DNA from: Niveomyces insectorum RCEF 264
Lineage: Eukaryota > Ascomycota > Sordariomycetes > Hypocreales > Cordycipitaceae
Direction: 5' to 3'
DNA: 64,000 nucleotides
Assembly: GCA_001636815.1 (NCBI GenBank)
Contig: AZHD01000017.1
Span: 341,944 to 405,943 of the forward strand
Shown: piece after piece, positions 32,966-43,969 of the stretch
How the letters are laid out: the number at the start of each line of letters is the position of its first letter
Numbering within the stretch: position 1 is the first letter of the stretch
The notes under the pieces: generated by a model
Database searches by the model: none
The model's input: only the letters and a program-made list of their open reading frames with translations
What the model was told of the DNA's origin: nothing
Translations under genes and position numbers: made by a program

Positions 32966-33041
32966 GCCCGGGTAGCACAGTGGTAGCTGCGCCTGCCTAG
33001 TAAGCAGGAAGGTCCGCGGTTCGATCCCGCGCGTCTGGGCA
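32966..33041 (+). tRNA. tRNA-Thr(AGT), structurally irregular
   Basis: The anticodon arm CCTGC-CTAGTAA-GCAGG gives anticodon AGT. The T arm is CGCGG-TTCGATC-CCGCG. Acceptor GCCCGGG pairs with TCTGGGC, discriminator A. However, two extra bases (CG) lie between the T stem and the 3' acceptor strand, the variable region has six bases, and the D stem has a C-C mismatch. These features could mean a damaged gene or base-call errors. It lacks an intron. Confidence 0.75.
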
Positions 33042-33261
33042 ACAAAGCAGATTCGTTTGCTTTTTTGCTCTGCGTGCTTTCGTTTCTTTATCCATGTCAC
33101 ATATATCAAATGGACTCCAGATGATTTGTTTTTCGTGGCACTTGAGTTTTTTTTTCTTGTTTGAAAGTATGGTTTTCTGTGTTATTTGATCTCTGACAGC
33201 GAAATAATATCAGAAGCATCGTCTTGCTCGGCCCGGATCAAGAAGTCCATTGCAGGATATA

Positions 33262-34641
33262 TCAAAGCTGTCGTGCGTGTTAGTTTGAATTTCAGTTCTG
33301 ATTTGAAGAAGTAAAATAACATAAAAAACCGGAAAACAACTCACATATAGCGGCTGGTTTAAGTCGTATTCGCCGCCGCAACTCAGCTGGGGAATCTGCG
33401 CGTAGTTGCTGCTGAGGAGGTGTCGTGTGTTTGTCAGGATCTGCCGGTTAATCATTGTTGGAAGATTGGAAGACGCATCGACAGTTCCTTTTTCTCCATT
33501 CCCTCTCACTCACTTCCAGGTACGTCGGCTGCTGCAGTTGGCGCATCGCTGCGATGAACGCCCACGACATGGCCCCCGTCGCGACGCCGCCGATGTTCGT
33601 GTCCGCCGACGTCTGGTTGTCGGCGCAGCCCGAGAACATCCACACGTCCTTGTTCTCCCCTGCCCACTGCACGTCCTGCTCGGCCAGGCCGTCGTCCTCG
33701 CCGCCGCCGCCGCCGTCCGGCCCATCCACAACAATCTGGCGGAGACTCGTAAACACGCCCTTGGCGTCGCCAAACAGCGCCTGCGCCTCGCCCTCCTTGG
33801 CCACGAGGGCTGCAACGCTAAACCCGCCGCCATCACCGCCGCCAAGGTCGCGGGCAAAGCCCTCCGCCTCCTGAAACAACTGTGCGCCCCGCTTGAGCGT
33901 ATCCACGAGGTTCACATTGCCGTCGGCATCCGGGCGGTAGACGTAGGGCAGCTCGCAGGCCGAGCCGGAGTGGCAACAGTCAAAGAGAATGGTGAGACGG
34001 GCTCCAGGGTGCAGCGGCGAGACGATTGCTTGGTGCAGCTGACAAACAAACATGACGTAAAAATAAGGTCAGAAGAGCGCAACAAACGTCATATGTCGTA
34101 TGGTCCTTCACGGGTGGCGTACCGTTGTGCTGTTGATTTGGCCCGCCTCGTCAAAATCGACAGGGCAAATGGTGTCGTCGTAACTGTCGTGTGTCAGACC
34201 CGAGGAGGGCATTTACCAGCCAGGAACATGCGTTGTGCACTCTCACCCCGTAGCACGGTTGCCGTATGGGTCGGTTGTCTGGCCTATTGTCGTGAGCCTG
34301 CTTGTCAATAATCAAAGGGTTCAGAATCGTCGCTCTCCATAGGCAAGAACCGAGTACATACCGCCATGGCCCGAGTAGGACAGCCAGACGATGTCCCCGG
34401 GCTCGTTGCTGCTCGCCAGCCACGCAAAGGCGCTCATCATGTTGGCCATGCTGGGCCACGCGATTGTGCCCTCATTTTCGGGTGCGTCGGTCAGAATCAC
34501 CATGTCCTGGGGCTCCGGCGAGAACCCTCGTTCCCGGACAAGGAAATTCTGCACATTGACGGCGTCGTTGATGCAGCCGCTGAGCTGGCAACTCTGCCCG
34601 TAGTAGTTGATGCCTATGATGAGGGCTTTTGTCCGTGGCAT
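33262..34641 (-). CDS. MCA1: Metacaspase (type I-like, prodomain-less)
   Basis: Six exons (34641-34362, 34283-34247, 34183-34123, 34038-33514, 33440-33345, 33267-33262) predict 334 aa; two exons are only 37 and 61 nt and the last is six bases (Leu plus TGA). The caspase-like p20 starts at once with MPRTKALIIGINYYGQSCQL. Catalytic His is H92 in WLSYSGHGG; the small exons supply QTTDPYGNRATG and YDDTICPVDFDEAGQINSTT. Catalytic Cys is C148 in LFDCCHSGSACELPYVY. The C-terminal p10 part ends LSCGGEYDLNQPLYL. Metacaspases are Ca2+-dependent Arg/Lys-specific cysteine proteases acting in proteostasis and cell death. The usual Gln/Asn/Pro-rich N-terminal prodomain is absent, unless it sits on an unfound upstream exon. 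The family's DSCHSG is DCCHSG here. A Gly/Asp-rich loop (about residues 190-245) is variable in the family. Confidence 0.9.
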
Positions 34642-35756
34642 GTTGACGGTGGAACATGAAGGTGCTATGCAAACAGTAAACAAAGAGAAAGTCAAAAAAT
34701 AAGAAAAAAAGACGCATACAGTTTTATCAACAGTAACAGACCACTGTAAGACAAAGCGGTCCCCATGCGGGATAAAGGACGCTTCCCCTCCCCCACCGCA
34801 GACGCTGCATTGTTATTATCGTGGAAAGCCAATGGTGCCGTGGGTTATCGGGAGCGTTTGGTGATGCAGGTTGATGCATCTGTAGCGTATTACAGCGGGG
34901 TCCCGCATGATCCCCCATGGTCCCACCTCCTCCGTGGCAGCATTGCCCCAGTAGTGGCGCATATTTGTACGTGGGCCGTTCTGTCCTAAACGTAAGACGG
35001 AAGCATCAAAGGTATCAGAAGCTCAGCTCAGCTTTGCGGCCGGATTTGTCTGCTTTCTTCACGTGGTTCATTGCGACCCAGTAGGTTGTGCTAAGCTTTT
35101 TGGGTCCCGTTGCCGTTTGTTAGCTGGCGATCCATTGCACAAATCTGGAAAGGACTTGCCAGGGTCGTCATGTAGCTTCGTTTAACATCGAGCTCTTTGT
35201 TAGTTAAACGAGAGTTTTTATTCTTAATAGACTGTTGCGAAAACAACTACGAGGTGCTGCGGTGAGACTGTGCTGGTTTTACATATCAAAGACGAAATGA
35301 TGTCTCTGCAACGTCATAAAATTTGATGACTTGTATTAAATGTCTTTACAAGTTATTTTATTTCGTCAAATTATTTAGGGTCGAAACAAGACTTATCACG
35401 TATTTCCGAAGTTCAATAATTTAAACAATACTTACAGAGTAGATAGACTTATTCCATCTGTCCAGATCGAAAACATGGTCTATCCTTTGTGAGCAGCTCT
35501 GCGGCAATACCGCCTAAATTCGCGAGAAAGCATCGAAACGTTTGTGCCGGCTTGCGGACAAAGTGGCCACAATTCCAGGCCAATCTACCCTCCGATAGCT
35601 ACGCTGAAAGCACTGATTAGCAAAACTGACGAACTACGAACACGTTACCTAAATTCGACGACTCTGGTTGCGGCATCGTCAGGCTAGCGATGCTTAAGTC
35701 AGTCTCGAAATCGACATCACTGCGAGCAGCGAGACAACAGTTCCAACCTTCTCGAC
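34642..35756. other. Divergent intergenic region, partly AT-rich
   Basis: Lies between the metacaspase start and the secreted-protein start. 35190-35470 is clearly AT-rich and contains an imperfect inverted repeat at 35320-35372. No gene is supported. Confidence 0.6.
35320..35372. repeat. Imperfect inverted repeat (hairpin potential)
   Basis: AATTTGATGA then CTTGTA (35320-35335) is mirrored by TACAAG (35347-35352) and TCGTCAAATT (35363-35372), with an 11-base loop and a 10-base bulge. It lies in the most AT-rich part of the divergent promoter region; its function is unknown. Confidence 0.6.
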
Positions 35757-36596
35757 ATGAGGGCGGCCCTCTCTACCCTCGCCACGGTTGCATGGGCAGC
35801 CGCAGCGGCTGCCGGTGCTTCCTCGTCTTCGACGTCGTCATCGTCGGTATCGACGTCGACTGGGAGCACAAAAACTTGGGCCGGCGCCACCAAGTACCCG
35901 ACCGTGGTCACCCGGAGCTGGTCGCGGACGTCCACGGTCACGCCAACCAGCCCCAGCCCTGACGCCGACGCTGCCTCCGAAGCCGATACTGCCACTGCCA
36001 CCCCCTCCACGACAACCGTTGTCGTCCGCTCCGTCACCATGTACGACCAGTGGCCGAGCAGCCCGGACCCGGCCAACTACCCCTACACCGTGACGCAGAC
36101 GGCCGTCACGCACCGCCGCGAGTACGCCGTCAACCAGGCCGTCGCGGGGGGCACGACCACGCGGACCAACTCCTTGGCGGTCGCCGACACGACCCAGACC
36201 GTTACGACGACGTGGATTATGTGGGACACGTCGCCGACGGACCTGCCGGTGGGCCACCCGCTGCCCAAGTGCGAAGGCGGCTGCGCGCCGCCGACGATTA
36301 AACCAGACAAGCGGTGCACCGACCACAACCTGGACACGGCGTGCCACAGCCAGTGCAAGATCCGCAGCGTGGAAGGGTGGGACGTGTGGTGGTGCCAGCA
36401 GCGGGCGGGCCACTGGGACCATCCCAAGAAGGCAGCGAACAACGCGAACGCAAGCGCAAACACATACGCAGACAACACGACGGCGCCGGTGGCACTGGGC
36501 CGGGTGTGCACAGACAGCACGGGCTACTACGAACAGCTGCTGGAGCCGTGCGACAGCGCGGACCACCGGTACGACTGCCCGCCGTGTCCGGAGTGA
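35757..36596 (+). CDS. Secreted Ser/Thr-rich protein with C-terminal Cys region
   Basis: A single exon predicts 279 aa. The ATG starts a signal peptide (MRAALSTLATVAWAAAAAAG) followed by a Ser/Thr-rich mucin-like stretch (about 21-95) that is likely O-glycosylated. The middle part is polar. The C-terminal third contains about twelve Cys in spaced pairs: PKCEGGCAPP, RCTDHNLDTACHSQCKIRS, DVWWCQQ, GRVCTDSTGYYEQ and EPCDSADHRYDCPPCPE. No transmembrane segment or GPI signal is evident, so secretion into the medium or wall is inferred. I do not recognise a family; a cell-wall or effector-type role is possible but not shown. Confidence 0.8.
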   Translation: MRAALSTLATVAWAAAAAAGASSSSTSSSSVSTSTGSTKTWAGATKYPTVVTRSWSRTSTVTPTSPSPDADAASEADTATATPSTTTVVVRSVTMYDQWPSSPDPANYPYTVTQTAVTHRREYAVNQAVAGGTTTRTNSLAVADTTQTVTTTWIMWDTSPTDLPVGHPLPKCEGGCAPPTIKPDKRCTDHNLDTACHSQCKIRSVEGWDVWWCQQRAGHWDHPKKAANNANASANTYADNTTAPVALGRVCTDSTGYYEQLLEPCDSADHRYDCPPCPE

Positions 36597-36753
36597 GACG
36601 AGAAAGACAAGACGTGGAGAACACAAATCAAACCAAAAAATAAAATGTGCAAGTAGAGTACATAATATTGTGAGACATTGCACCGAATTAATCGACCACC
36701 TGGTATTGCGTAACCAATGCCATGTCCAATCCGTAAGAAAAAGAAACAAAAAA

Positions 36754-37736
36754 TCAATCCTGAACTTTGATGACGATCTTGCCGCGTGCATGTTTCGTGG
36801 CGAGTTTTTCGTAGGCCTGAAAGTCAGCGGAAAAATAAAACCTAGGGAAAAGGCAACAGGGAATATTGTTGAACCACGAACGGCCAGAGGACGACTCACC
36901 TGCACTACGTCTGCCATGCCGTACACCGAGTCGATGGGCGCCGCCGTCAGCCGGCCCTCGGCCACCCACGCCGCCACTGCCCGCGCCTGCGCCCCCGACG
37001 GCGCGAGCCCCAGGATGCCGTATGCCCGCGGCGTGCCCCCCAGCAGAGTGGGCACCAGCTTGTTGCGCACAAACGGCAGCACACCCTGCGTGGCGCCGCC
37101 CACGATGCTCAGCACCGCGCCGTGGCCTGCCAGGTAGGGCACGCTGTGCGTGAAGAGGGCGTTGTCGCCGACACAGTCGACGATGAGGTCAAAGGGGGCG
37201 ATGTGGTATGTTGCGGCGAGGTAGGCGGGCAGAGGGTCGTGCGCCCGGTAGTCGATGACGTCGTCGGCGCCGAGGCCGCGCACAAATTCGGTATTGGCGG
37301 CGGAGCAAACGGCCGTCACGTGTGCCCCGCGGGTCTTGGCGGCCTGGACGAGGAGCGTGCCGACGCCGCCGCTAGCACCGTGGATGAGGAGGCGNNNNNN
37401 NNNNNNNNNNNNNNNNNNNNNNNNNNNNNNNNNNNNNNNNNNNNNNNNNNNGCCGACGGTGAGCGGCGCCGCCGCATGCGCGGGCGCAGCGCCGGCCTGC
37501 GGGCCCAACGCGACGACCTCACCGGCAAAATCGAGGCCTGGTGTGGCGTTGCGACGGAACGGCAGCCAGGTGGGCAGGATCTTCATAAAGTGGAGGTCGG
37601 CCGGGTTGAGGGCGGCGTGGGTGACGCGGACGCGGACGTCCGCACCGGTGGGCGCGGGGGCGTCCGGCGCGTCCGCGCGGAGGGCGAGAGCCTTCGCGGG
37701 AGCCGCGGCGTTGCTGACGACGACCCAGGCTTTCAT
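36754..37736 (-). CDS. Zinc-free MDR quinone/enone oxidoreductase, interrupted by an assembly gap
   Basis: Two exons, 37736-36900 and 36816-36754, with an 83-nt intron; as sequenced they give 299 codons plus stop, 19 of which are unread. The N-terminal GroES-like fold reads MKAWVVVSNAAAPAKALALR, LNPADLHFMKILPTWLP and TPGLDFAGEVVALG. The NADPH-binding Rossmann start is RLLIHGASGGVGTLLVQAAK with VTAVCSAANTEFVRGLGADD after it. The end, AYEKLATKHARGKIVIKVQD, is typical of zinc-independent quinone oxidoreductase/RTN4IP1-like enzymes; catalytic zinc Cys residues are not seen. The family reduces quinones or enones with NADPH. The run of Ns covers the substrate-domain/linker part, and about 40-50 more residues are expected there than the 19 allowed. 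Confidence 0.85.
37395..37451. other. Assembly gap of 57 N
   Basis: Fifty-seven undetermined bases inside the MDR oxidoreductase gene. The length is a multiple of three, so the frame is kept, but the family comparison suggests more sequence is missing than the run shows. Confidence 1.
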
Positions 37737-38722
37737 CGTGAGGGGAGGACAAGGAATACGGGCGAGTTGACGAAGATGGAAACAAAATGTGGACAATGAG
37801 AAGTTTCGTGTCCAAAAAACTCGCCCCTCAGAAAAGCTCCACCGCTAATATTCAGGTGTGACTACGGACGGCTCTTGTTTTTACAGGGGCCGTGAGACGA
37901 AACGGCGAGTTGGCACACAAGGGGCAACACATGGGAGTGAAACATGGCCGTAAAAGCAGAATAAGGTGCACATACCGCAGTGCGTTTGTCAGTCCACTGT
38001 CGTTACGTCAGATCGCGTGATTGTATTCTGATCCGCGCTGCTGCATCATAGCTGATATTCTTTGATATCTGCTTCACATACGAATTCTGAACAATAACCC
38101 GAGATTGTAAACATAAATTGACCAAAAATGTGTCTATCAAAGCAGAAACGCCCACAGCGTCTACGGAAAGGCTCCGATCGCCGTTGCGCTAGAAAAAGAC
38201 AACGATCGGTCGAACCGCTTTCGACTCGATGAGCGGGCGAGGGTGTAAATGAATAAATAAAATGATATATGAAAAAAATGGAAGCGAAAATGAAATCGGT
38301 ATAACAAGAAAAGAATCGCTTGTTGGCCGGGGCCGCGCGCGGCAATCATTCCTCGCCCCGTCGCCGTTGTTTTTCCTTCCGTTCCTCCCTCTCCTTTCTT
38401 TCAACTCGTTCCATCGCTGCGCTCTTCAAGCTGTCCCTGGTGCTGTTCGTCTCCATCGTTTCGTTATAGCCTCGCTCGTGGTAGGAATGGTGTTTCTTGT
38501 TACCGTGGAATACGTGCTGGGTTTCTCGTCGAAATGGTGCCCACAGGGCCACGTTACAAGTCGTCGGCCGGTCGGTTTTCCCTTTCTTCCCACTTTCAGT
38601 CCTTTTTTTTCCTGTTTTTCTGTCCCGACACTGTCGTCGTATACTCCCTCCATGTAAGACATATATATGCAAATGTGTTGTCGTCATGGCTTCGCTACAC
38701 GCTGTCTTCGTTTTCTTCCTCT
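37737..38722. other. Intergenic, no gene seen
   Basis: Upstream of the MDR gene and 3' of the small membrane protein. No convincing frame on either strand; pyrimidine-rich on the plus strand at 38350-38420. Confidence 0.6.
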
Positions 38723-38989
38723 TCAATTGCTGTTGATGGCCAAAAGTACCAGCACCGCCGGCCATGCAATAGACAAGATGGCGGCGCCCAGTACCGAGAA
38801 GAAACCCGTCGGGTTGTCATCGCGTGGCCCGCGCCATCGGTCGATGAGCTGGACGGTGGTGAAAATCATGGCGATGGCGTAGAACGCGCCGGCCCAGCAG
38901 ATGGCCAGGACGAGCTCGGCGAAGCGGTCGGGCTTGCTGATGACGTCCGCCGACTCGTCGGGGAAGTTTCGTGAGAACATTTGTCCCAT
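38723..38989 (-). CDS. Small two-TM membrane protein, 88 aa
   Basis: A single exon predicts 88 aa from an ATG at 38989. Residues 1-22 are polar (MGQMFSRNFPDESADVISKP). Two hydrophobic helices follow: FAELVLAICWAGAFYAIAMI (about 23-48) and FFSVLGAAILSIAWPAVLVL (about 63-85), linked by a short basic loop with RWRGPRDDNP. The residue pattern and codon use look like a real short protein, and the flanks are non-coding. No family recognised; insertion in an internal membrane is inferred from hydrophobicity. Confidence 0.65.
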   Translation of the reverse strand: MGQMFSRNFPDESADVISKPDRFAELVLAICWAGAFYAIAMIFTTVQLIDRWRGPRDDNPTGFFSVLGAAILSIAWPAVLVLLAINSN

Positions 38990-41944
38990 GTTGGCGGTTG
39001 ATGGGGAGGACTCGTTCTTCGGTGACTGCGTGTGTTTGTTTTTATCTGTGATGTCGTCGCAGTTCGAGGTGACGATCGTGAAGCTTGGTGTTGGCTTGGG
39101 TAGAGCAGGGTTCGTCTTGGCAAAGTCTTGTCGTTATGGAGGCGGATGGGCGCTTATAAAAAAGGAGAATAAAATAAAAACACGAAACAATGTAATTACA
39201 AGAAGAGAAGAAGAAAGAACAAAGTATTAAACAAAGATACACACACACACAAAAAGAGAGACGATAGTTTGAATGTTGACCAGCAAGAAATGCGTTGACG
39301 ACCGCTCCACGGCCAGCCAAGCAGAAACGACTTGGGATGTGAAGAACAACGTGTGAAGGAGGGTAGCAGCAAGAAGGGGAAGAAAAGAAAGAAGGGGAGG
39401 GATAACAAGAGAAAAATAGGAAAAGGCGGGCAGAAGAGGAAACCGCCAAGCAGAGCGAGGGCGAGGGAAGATGCAATTCTTAAGAATACGATGTCCTCAA
39501 CAACTTTCCCATCTTCGTTTTGGGGTTTCCCCCTTGTCTCTCCTTTTTTCTTTTGCTCTTCCCCCTCTGTCGAACATCGTCCCACGCATCTCACCACTCG
39601 GAAGCCGGGATTGAAACGAAGCCGTCCAGTCTACTTCCTGGCCAAAGTCTCTTTTTGCGCGACGAGAGCGCGGAAAGGGACATATGAGCGTGGCGATGGC
39701 GGCCGGACCGCGCACGACGATCCGACACATACGAAGAAACACACGACAAGAAAGGGGGGCTGCCTGTCAGTCATTCGAATACACCAGGCGAGAACACAAC
39801 CCGCCTTTGTCCAGGCCGGCCTCTCTAACAAGTCTTGTCTCAGGACGAGCGGATCACCGACCCCGTCCGCGGCACAAGTACACGCTTCCGTTCAAGCACT
39901 GCAAGTTCATACAAGAACGGACTAACCAACAATGCCGGCACAATTTTATCAAAGGGCCTTTCTTTATCTGTCTTGTTCTCCTCGGTCGTATTTTTCTTTC
40001 CTTTTTACCTCTTCTTTTGATTTTGCAGTGCATGAAGCAAACGTGGGCCGATGTTGTGTGTTATCGCACCAAGCGGGGAAACACAGAAAGGAGAAAAATG
40101 CACGGCTTGCATTAAAACCAGACCCCATCCATTGCAGCGGGTAGGGACTTTGGTGAGTGCTTTGAGGCGCTTTTGAGCAGAAAACGTACGGTTTGTTGTC
40201 TGTCTCTATCGCGTCTCAGATGATTTGTTAATCTGACGTGCCTGCTAGTATTGGTTGTATTTTCATTCACCGCAATGGCTCCTTCCATCTGTGGGGCATC
40301 CCGGTGCATCCCAGCGCTAAGGTTAGGCTATTGCCGCCTGTGGGAACCCAGCCGAATGGGGCGGTCTGACGTCCTTCTCTCGTCCTCTGGCGCTCGTTTG
40401 TCAACCCACAACTGGCGCTGTACCAAACACCAACGACAAGACAAGCTTTTTTTTCTTCGTCGAGAAGCAGGATTAAGAACTACGATCGACAACGTTTATT
40501 TTCTGTTTCTGCAGCTCCGTATTAAGTCTTTGTTTCCCCTTTCAAAAAGATAAGCGTCTTTTGCTTTCGCCCATTGCTTTCGATATGATTGTCCCCTTGA
40601 TCGTGCGCCGTAATATTGGCCAGCCATTCAATCTTATTCGATGCAACACCGCCACGCCGCCGCCGTTGGCTAAGCACGATTGGCAATTGTTGTTGCCGCC
40701 CTGCTGAGGCCAATCCTTCGGCGACCGCCACAGCCAGGCTACCTTGGGCCCAGAAGATGGTCCACACACCGACGACAGCCAATCCCCGGCTACGGTCAGC
40801 CGCCGGGCAGCTCTGAGATAGTATTGGCACACCGCAGGCTAGCGTTTTCTCACGGCGTCCGTAAATTGCTGACCTTGGACTCAATACAGCAACCTGGACG
40901 TCCTGTGCGGCTACAAGATACGTGAGACTCCACGTCGGGATGAGTGCTGTGTGAATGATGATAGGCCTGACCTTCGTCGACACATAAAACCGACTTTTGT
41001 ATACCACCGATGTTGGCTAACAAGGCAGGGAGTTTTTGCCGGCGGCGTGTCTGGCCTGCCTGAGCCAGCTGTATGGAGTAGATTGCGACAGGACACGTCC
41101 GCCTCCATGCCGGTGTCGATGGTCGTTTACGTCTAAAACAACGTGCAACGTTGCCGTGAATTTGACCTAGCACGTAAATTATGTACACACTACTAGTGTA
41201 GTCCATTAACCAGTGAGTTCGGGGTGTTTTTAAGCACGCGTATATAAAAATATACCTACCAGCGATTCGTTATCGTGAAGTCACTCAACCTGTTGTGGGT
41301 GCGCTCTTTACGTTGGGTCTTCATGTTTTGATCCGTGCAAGGTATGCTAGATTTGTGTCCTTGCAGTGGATTAAAAGAGGCACAATGAGCTGCACTTTAC
41401 TATGGACGACGTTTGTCGTTTCATCCTCTTCTTGACAATAAATATTTCACTCTCGTCTGCGTTGAAGAAAAAAAACCGAGTTTGAGACCTGGATTTGATA
41501 TAATGCAACAAAAATATGTTTTAATATTTTTTAACAGCATTCATGGAGTATGTGCATACAGATACTCGCATTGTCAAAGGCAACAAGCGTGTGTAAGCCA
41601 AACGCACAATTCAAAATAGACAATCAAAACCGCGTGAAAGCAACAATGAGCCGTCAGCCAGGGAATGAAATATAACGTAAAGAAGCCGGTGAATAACTGA
41701 AACGTGAGAGAACTTCGATGGACCTTATCGGGAAAGAGACAGAGACCGTGCCTTCCTTTTTCATACAAACGCAAAATAACTCCACAGAAATTTCGAAATC
41801 GCTCTCACTCAAACCACAATCTCGGCCTTTTCATCCCTGTTTCTCCTTTGACGGACAAATGAAACATCGGCGCAGCACAACGACCAAAGCTAAACAAACC
41901 TCCATTAAAAAAAACAGACTGGCACTTCTCTTAATCTCGCAACC
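38990..41944. other. Gene-poor 3 kb stretch
   Basis: No supportable gene. The plus strand is rich in A/G at 39160-39480 and C/T later, with an AC repeat at about 39239-39250. 41130-41560 is AT-rich. A minus-strand open frame at 40522-41007 shows no motif. It may hold long leaders or a non-coding RNA, but nothing is visible. Confidence 0.55.
39239..39250. repeat. Short AC dinucleotide repeat
   Basis: Six AC units in a purine-rich intergenic tract. Confidence 0.8.
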
Positions 41945-42788
41945 ATGGCCTCCTATGCTGGTTCCCGCGTGAAGGACACTGCCATGGCCTTCAACGAGCT
42001 GGGCCACCAGACCGGACTGTCGAGCACACTCCGGTTCGACGACGTCACTCTGGTCGTGGCTACGGCCGAGACAGCGCCTGCCGTGCTACGGCCGTGCCGC
42101 GCCGTGGTCGTCGCTGTGGAGACGGACGCTGAAGACGGACAGCCAGTCTCTGGCGGCAGCGGCGGCGGCGGCGGCGGTGGCGGCAAGCTGGATTTCTACG
42201 ACGATGACGGGGTGGTCCGGTTCTTGCCGACGATCGCGCACATCCCGGACGTGTACGCCTTTTTGCACATGGCCCTCAACTGCCAGTCTGTCGCGGATGC
42301 GATCAGTAAGTGAAGGGAGAGAAGGGCGAGAACGAAAAGCAACAACCCAGAAAAGTCCCCAAAAAAAATCAAGAACTAAGTTAACAAAACAAGAACCAGA
42401 CAGCATTCTCGACAAACTGGCCGCCGCAGCCCGGGAAAATCCGCTTCGAAACCGTAATGTCGTCATTCAACAGGCCGCCGATCTGCGTCAGGCATACTTG
42501 CAGACCGCAGCCGGCGACGTCTGGGGGACCGGGTCGGCATCGCTGCCACGAACACCGCCGCGGTACTTCACCTTTGTGCGGTCGCAAAAGACGGGCGGCG
42601 TCTATCTCATCGACGGTCAAGACCTGAGCGAAATCGATCCCGCTTGGCCCAGCGTCCTCCGCGAGCGGAAATGCATGGACGACAGCACCGTCTTGACGGC
42701 GACCGTGCGCAGCACCATCCACGAGATCTGCCAGAAACACGCCAAGTCCCGCCCGTATTCGATCACCGCGCTGGTCTCGCAAGACTAG
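41945..42788 (+). CDS. Unknown protein, 249 aa
   Basis: Two exons, 41945-42305 and 42400-42788, with a 94-nt intron (GTAAGT to ACCAG) that restores an Asn codon. The ATG is in good context (ACCATGGCC). The first half (about residues 1-50) reads as beta-rich FDDVTLVVATAETAPAVLRP, then a Gly-rich insert, then FYDDDGVVRFLPTIAHIPDV. The second half has INSILDKLAAAARENPLRNR, a Gln/Ala-rich helix, then a compact region with RYFTFVRSQKTGGVYLIDGQ. It lacks a signal peptide or TM segment, so it is probably soluble. I do not recognise a family. Confidence 0.8.
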
Positions 42789-43969
42789 GCTCATGCTCTT
42801 TTGTTTTGGCGGCCACCAACAGGACAACTCGAACCAACGCGTTTGTCGATTGGGAGATTCCCATCTGACATAAGGCGATCGGCAGAACCTGGCCTGACTA
42901 AAAATACTGGGGGGGGAGGGACGGTGGCACAGCCCGGCCGCAAAGTCCGAGCCGCAGCTAAAGAAATCAGAAGTTAATTTTAGCAACTCCATCGAGTATG
43001 GGGGACACTTCTGCCCTAGCCCACCAAAGTGACTGTTTCTAACGGTGAAAGACGAGGGTCGTTTAGTGCAAATAATTTACGACCGATGAAAATCTAAGAA
43101 GTAAAAATGACGAACTCGTTTCTCTGTTTTTCCTGCTGCAAGTTACAACGCTCGTTTAATCCGGTCAACCACTATTTGGTAAACTATGCTAAACGCATTG
43201 TCGTAACGAATTCTAAGAGACGACGTGGGAATTTCGATGTCCAGCGCAAAACTGGGCAGAGAAGCACAATTTTGTCCATCGCCCGCCAAAACAGGCTTAG
43301 CCTTAACCTATTGCGCCCCGTTACTCTGCAGCTTCCCCTTCGCTATTCCGCTCCATTCCTTGGCAGATGAGCCCGCTGGCATGGTTGGACAGGCAGTGCC
43401 CCCTGTATACAGTAAGCCACATTGGTCTCTTCCAGTCTCTCGCTCTGTGTTCCCTTCTGGTCTGGCCCGGTCTGTTTCACGGGGTTGGCTGCCCGTGGTC
43501 TCCTGAATCCTGTGATTTTTCGTGGCTGGCATTTCGTGAACCAATTTCTCGTGTCCTTCTTACGCTCGTTTCCCGCTTGACAAGCCATGTTGAATTTTGG
43601 TTGTATTTTTCTCCCATTCGTTTTCATTTAACTGATTTTACCTTTCGCTTTTCGTGTCCCTCGTTTGGTTTTGTTTTCCGGCCCCAATTCGTCGTCCTTC
43701 GCTGTAGTACCCTTTTGTTTTTCCCCCCCCTTTCTGTCAATTCAGATCGATTTTGCGGCTGAAACAGATCCAACGGCCTCCGGCCCTGTCCCGGTGCACA
43801 AGGCATTCACAGCGTTTCGCGCTTCGGGAATCGTAAAATACTCTTTTCTGCGCCCGGCGACCGACCACACCCATTGTTCTCGGCCCTGACGAGCCCCAAA
43901 TTGCCGGTCCCATCTCGAACCCTCGAACAAACGAACACGCGACGACCATCCTAGCACACTACTGACAGA
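42789..43969. promoter_or_regulatory. Intergenic with long pyrimidine-rich leader
   Basis: No gene in 42789-43400. From about 43400 to 43740 the plus strand is strongly T/C-rich, resembling a fungal promoter/5' leader for the surface protein that starts at 43970. The role is inferred from position and composition. Confidence 0.45.

Noticed and set aside
35838..37796. 652-codon minus frame covering the MDR gene and the secreted protein
   Set aside because: The N-terminal half is the real MDR gene; reading on past its intron runs antisense through another gene.
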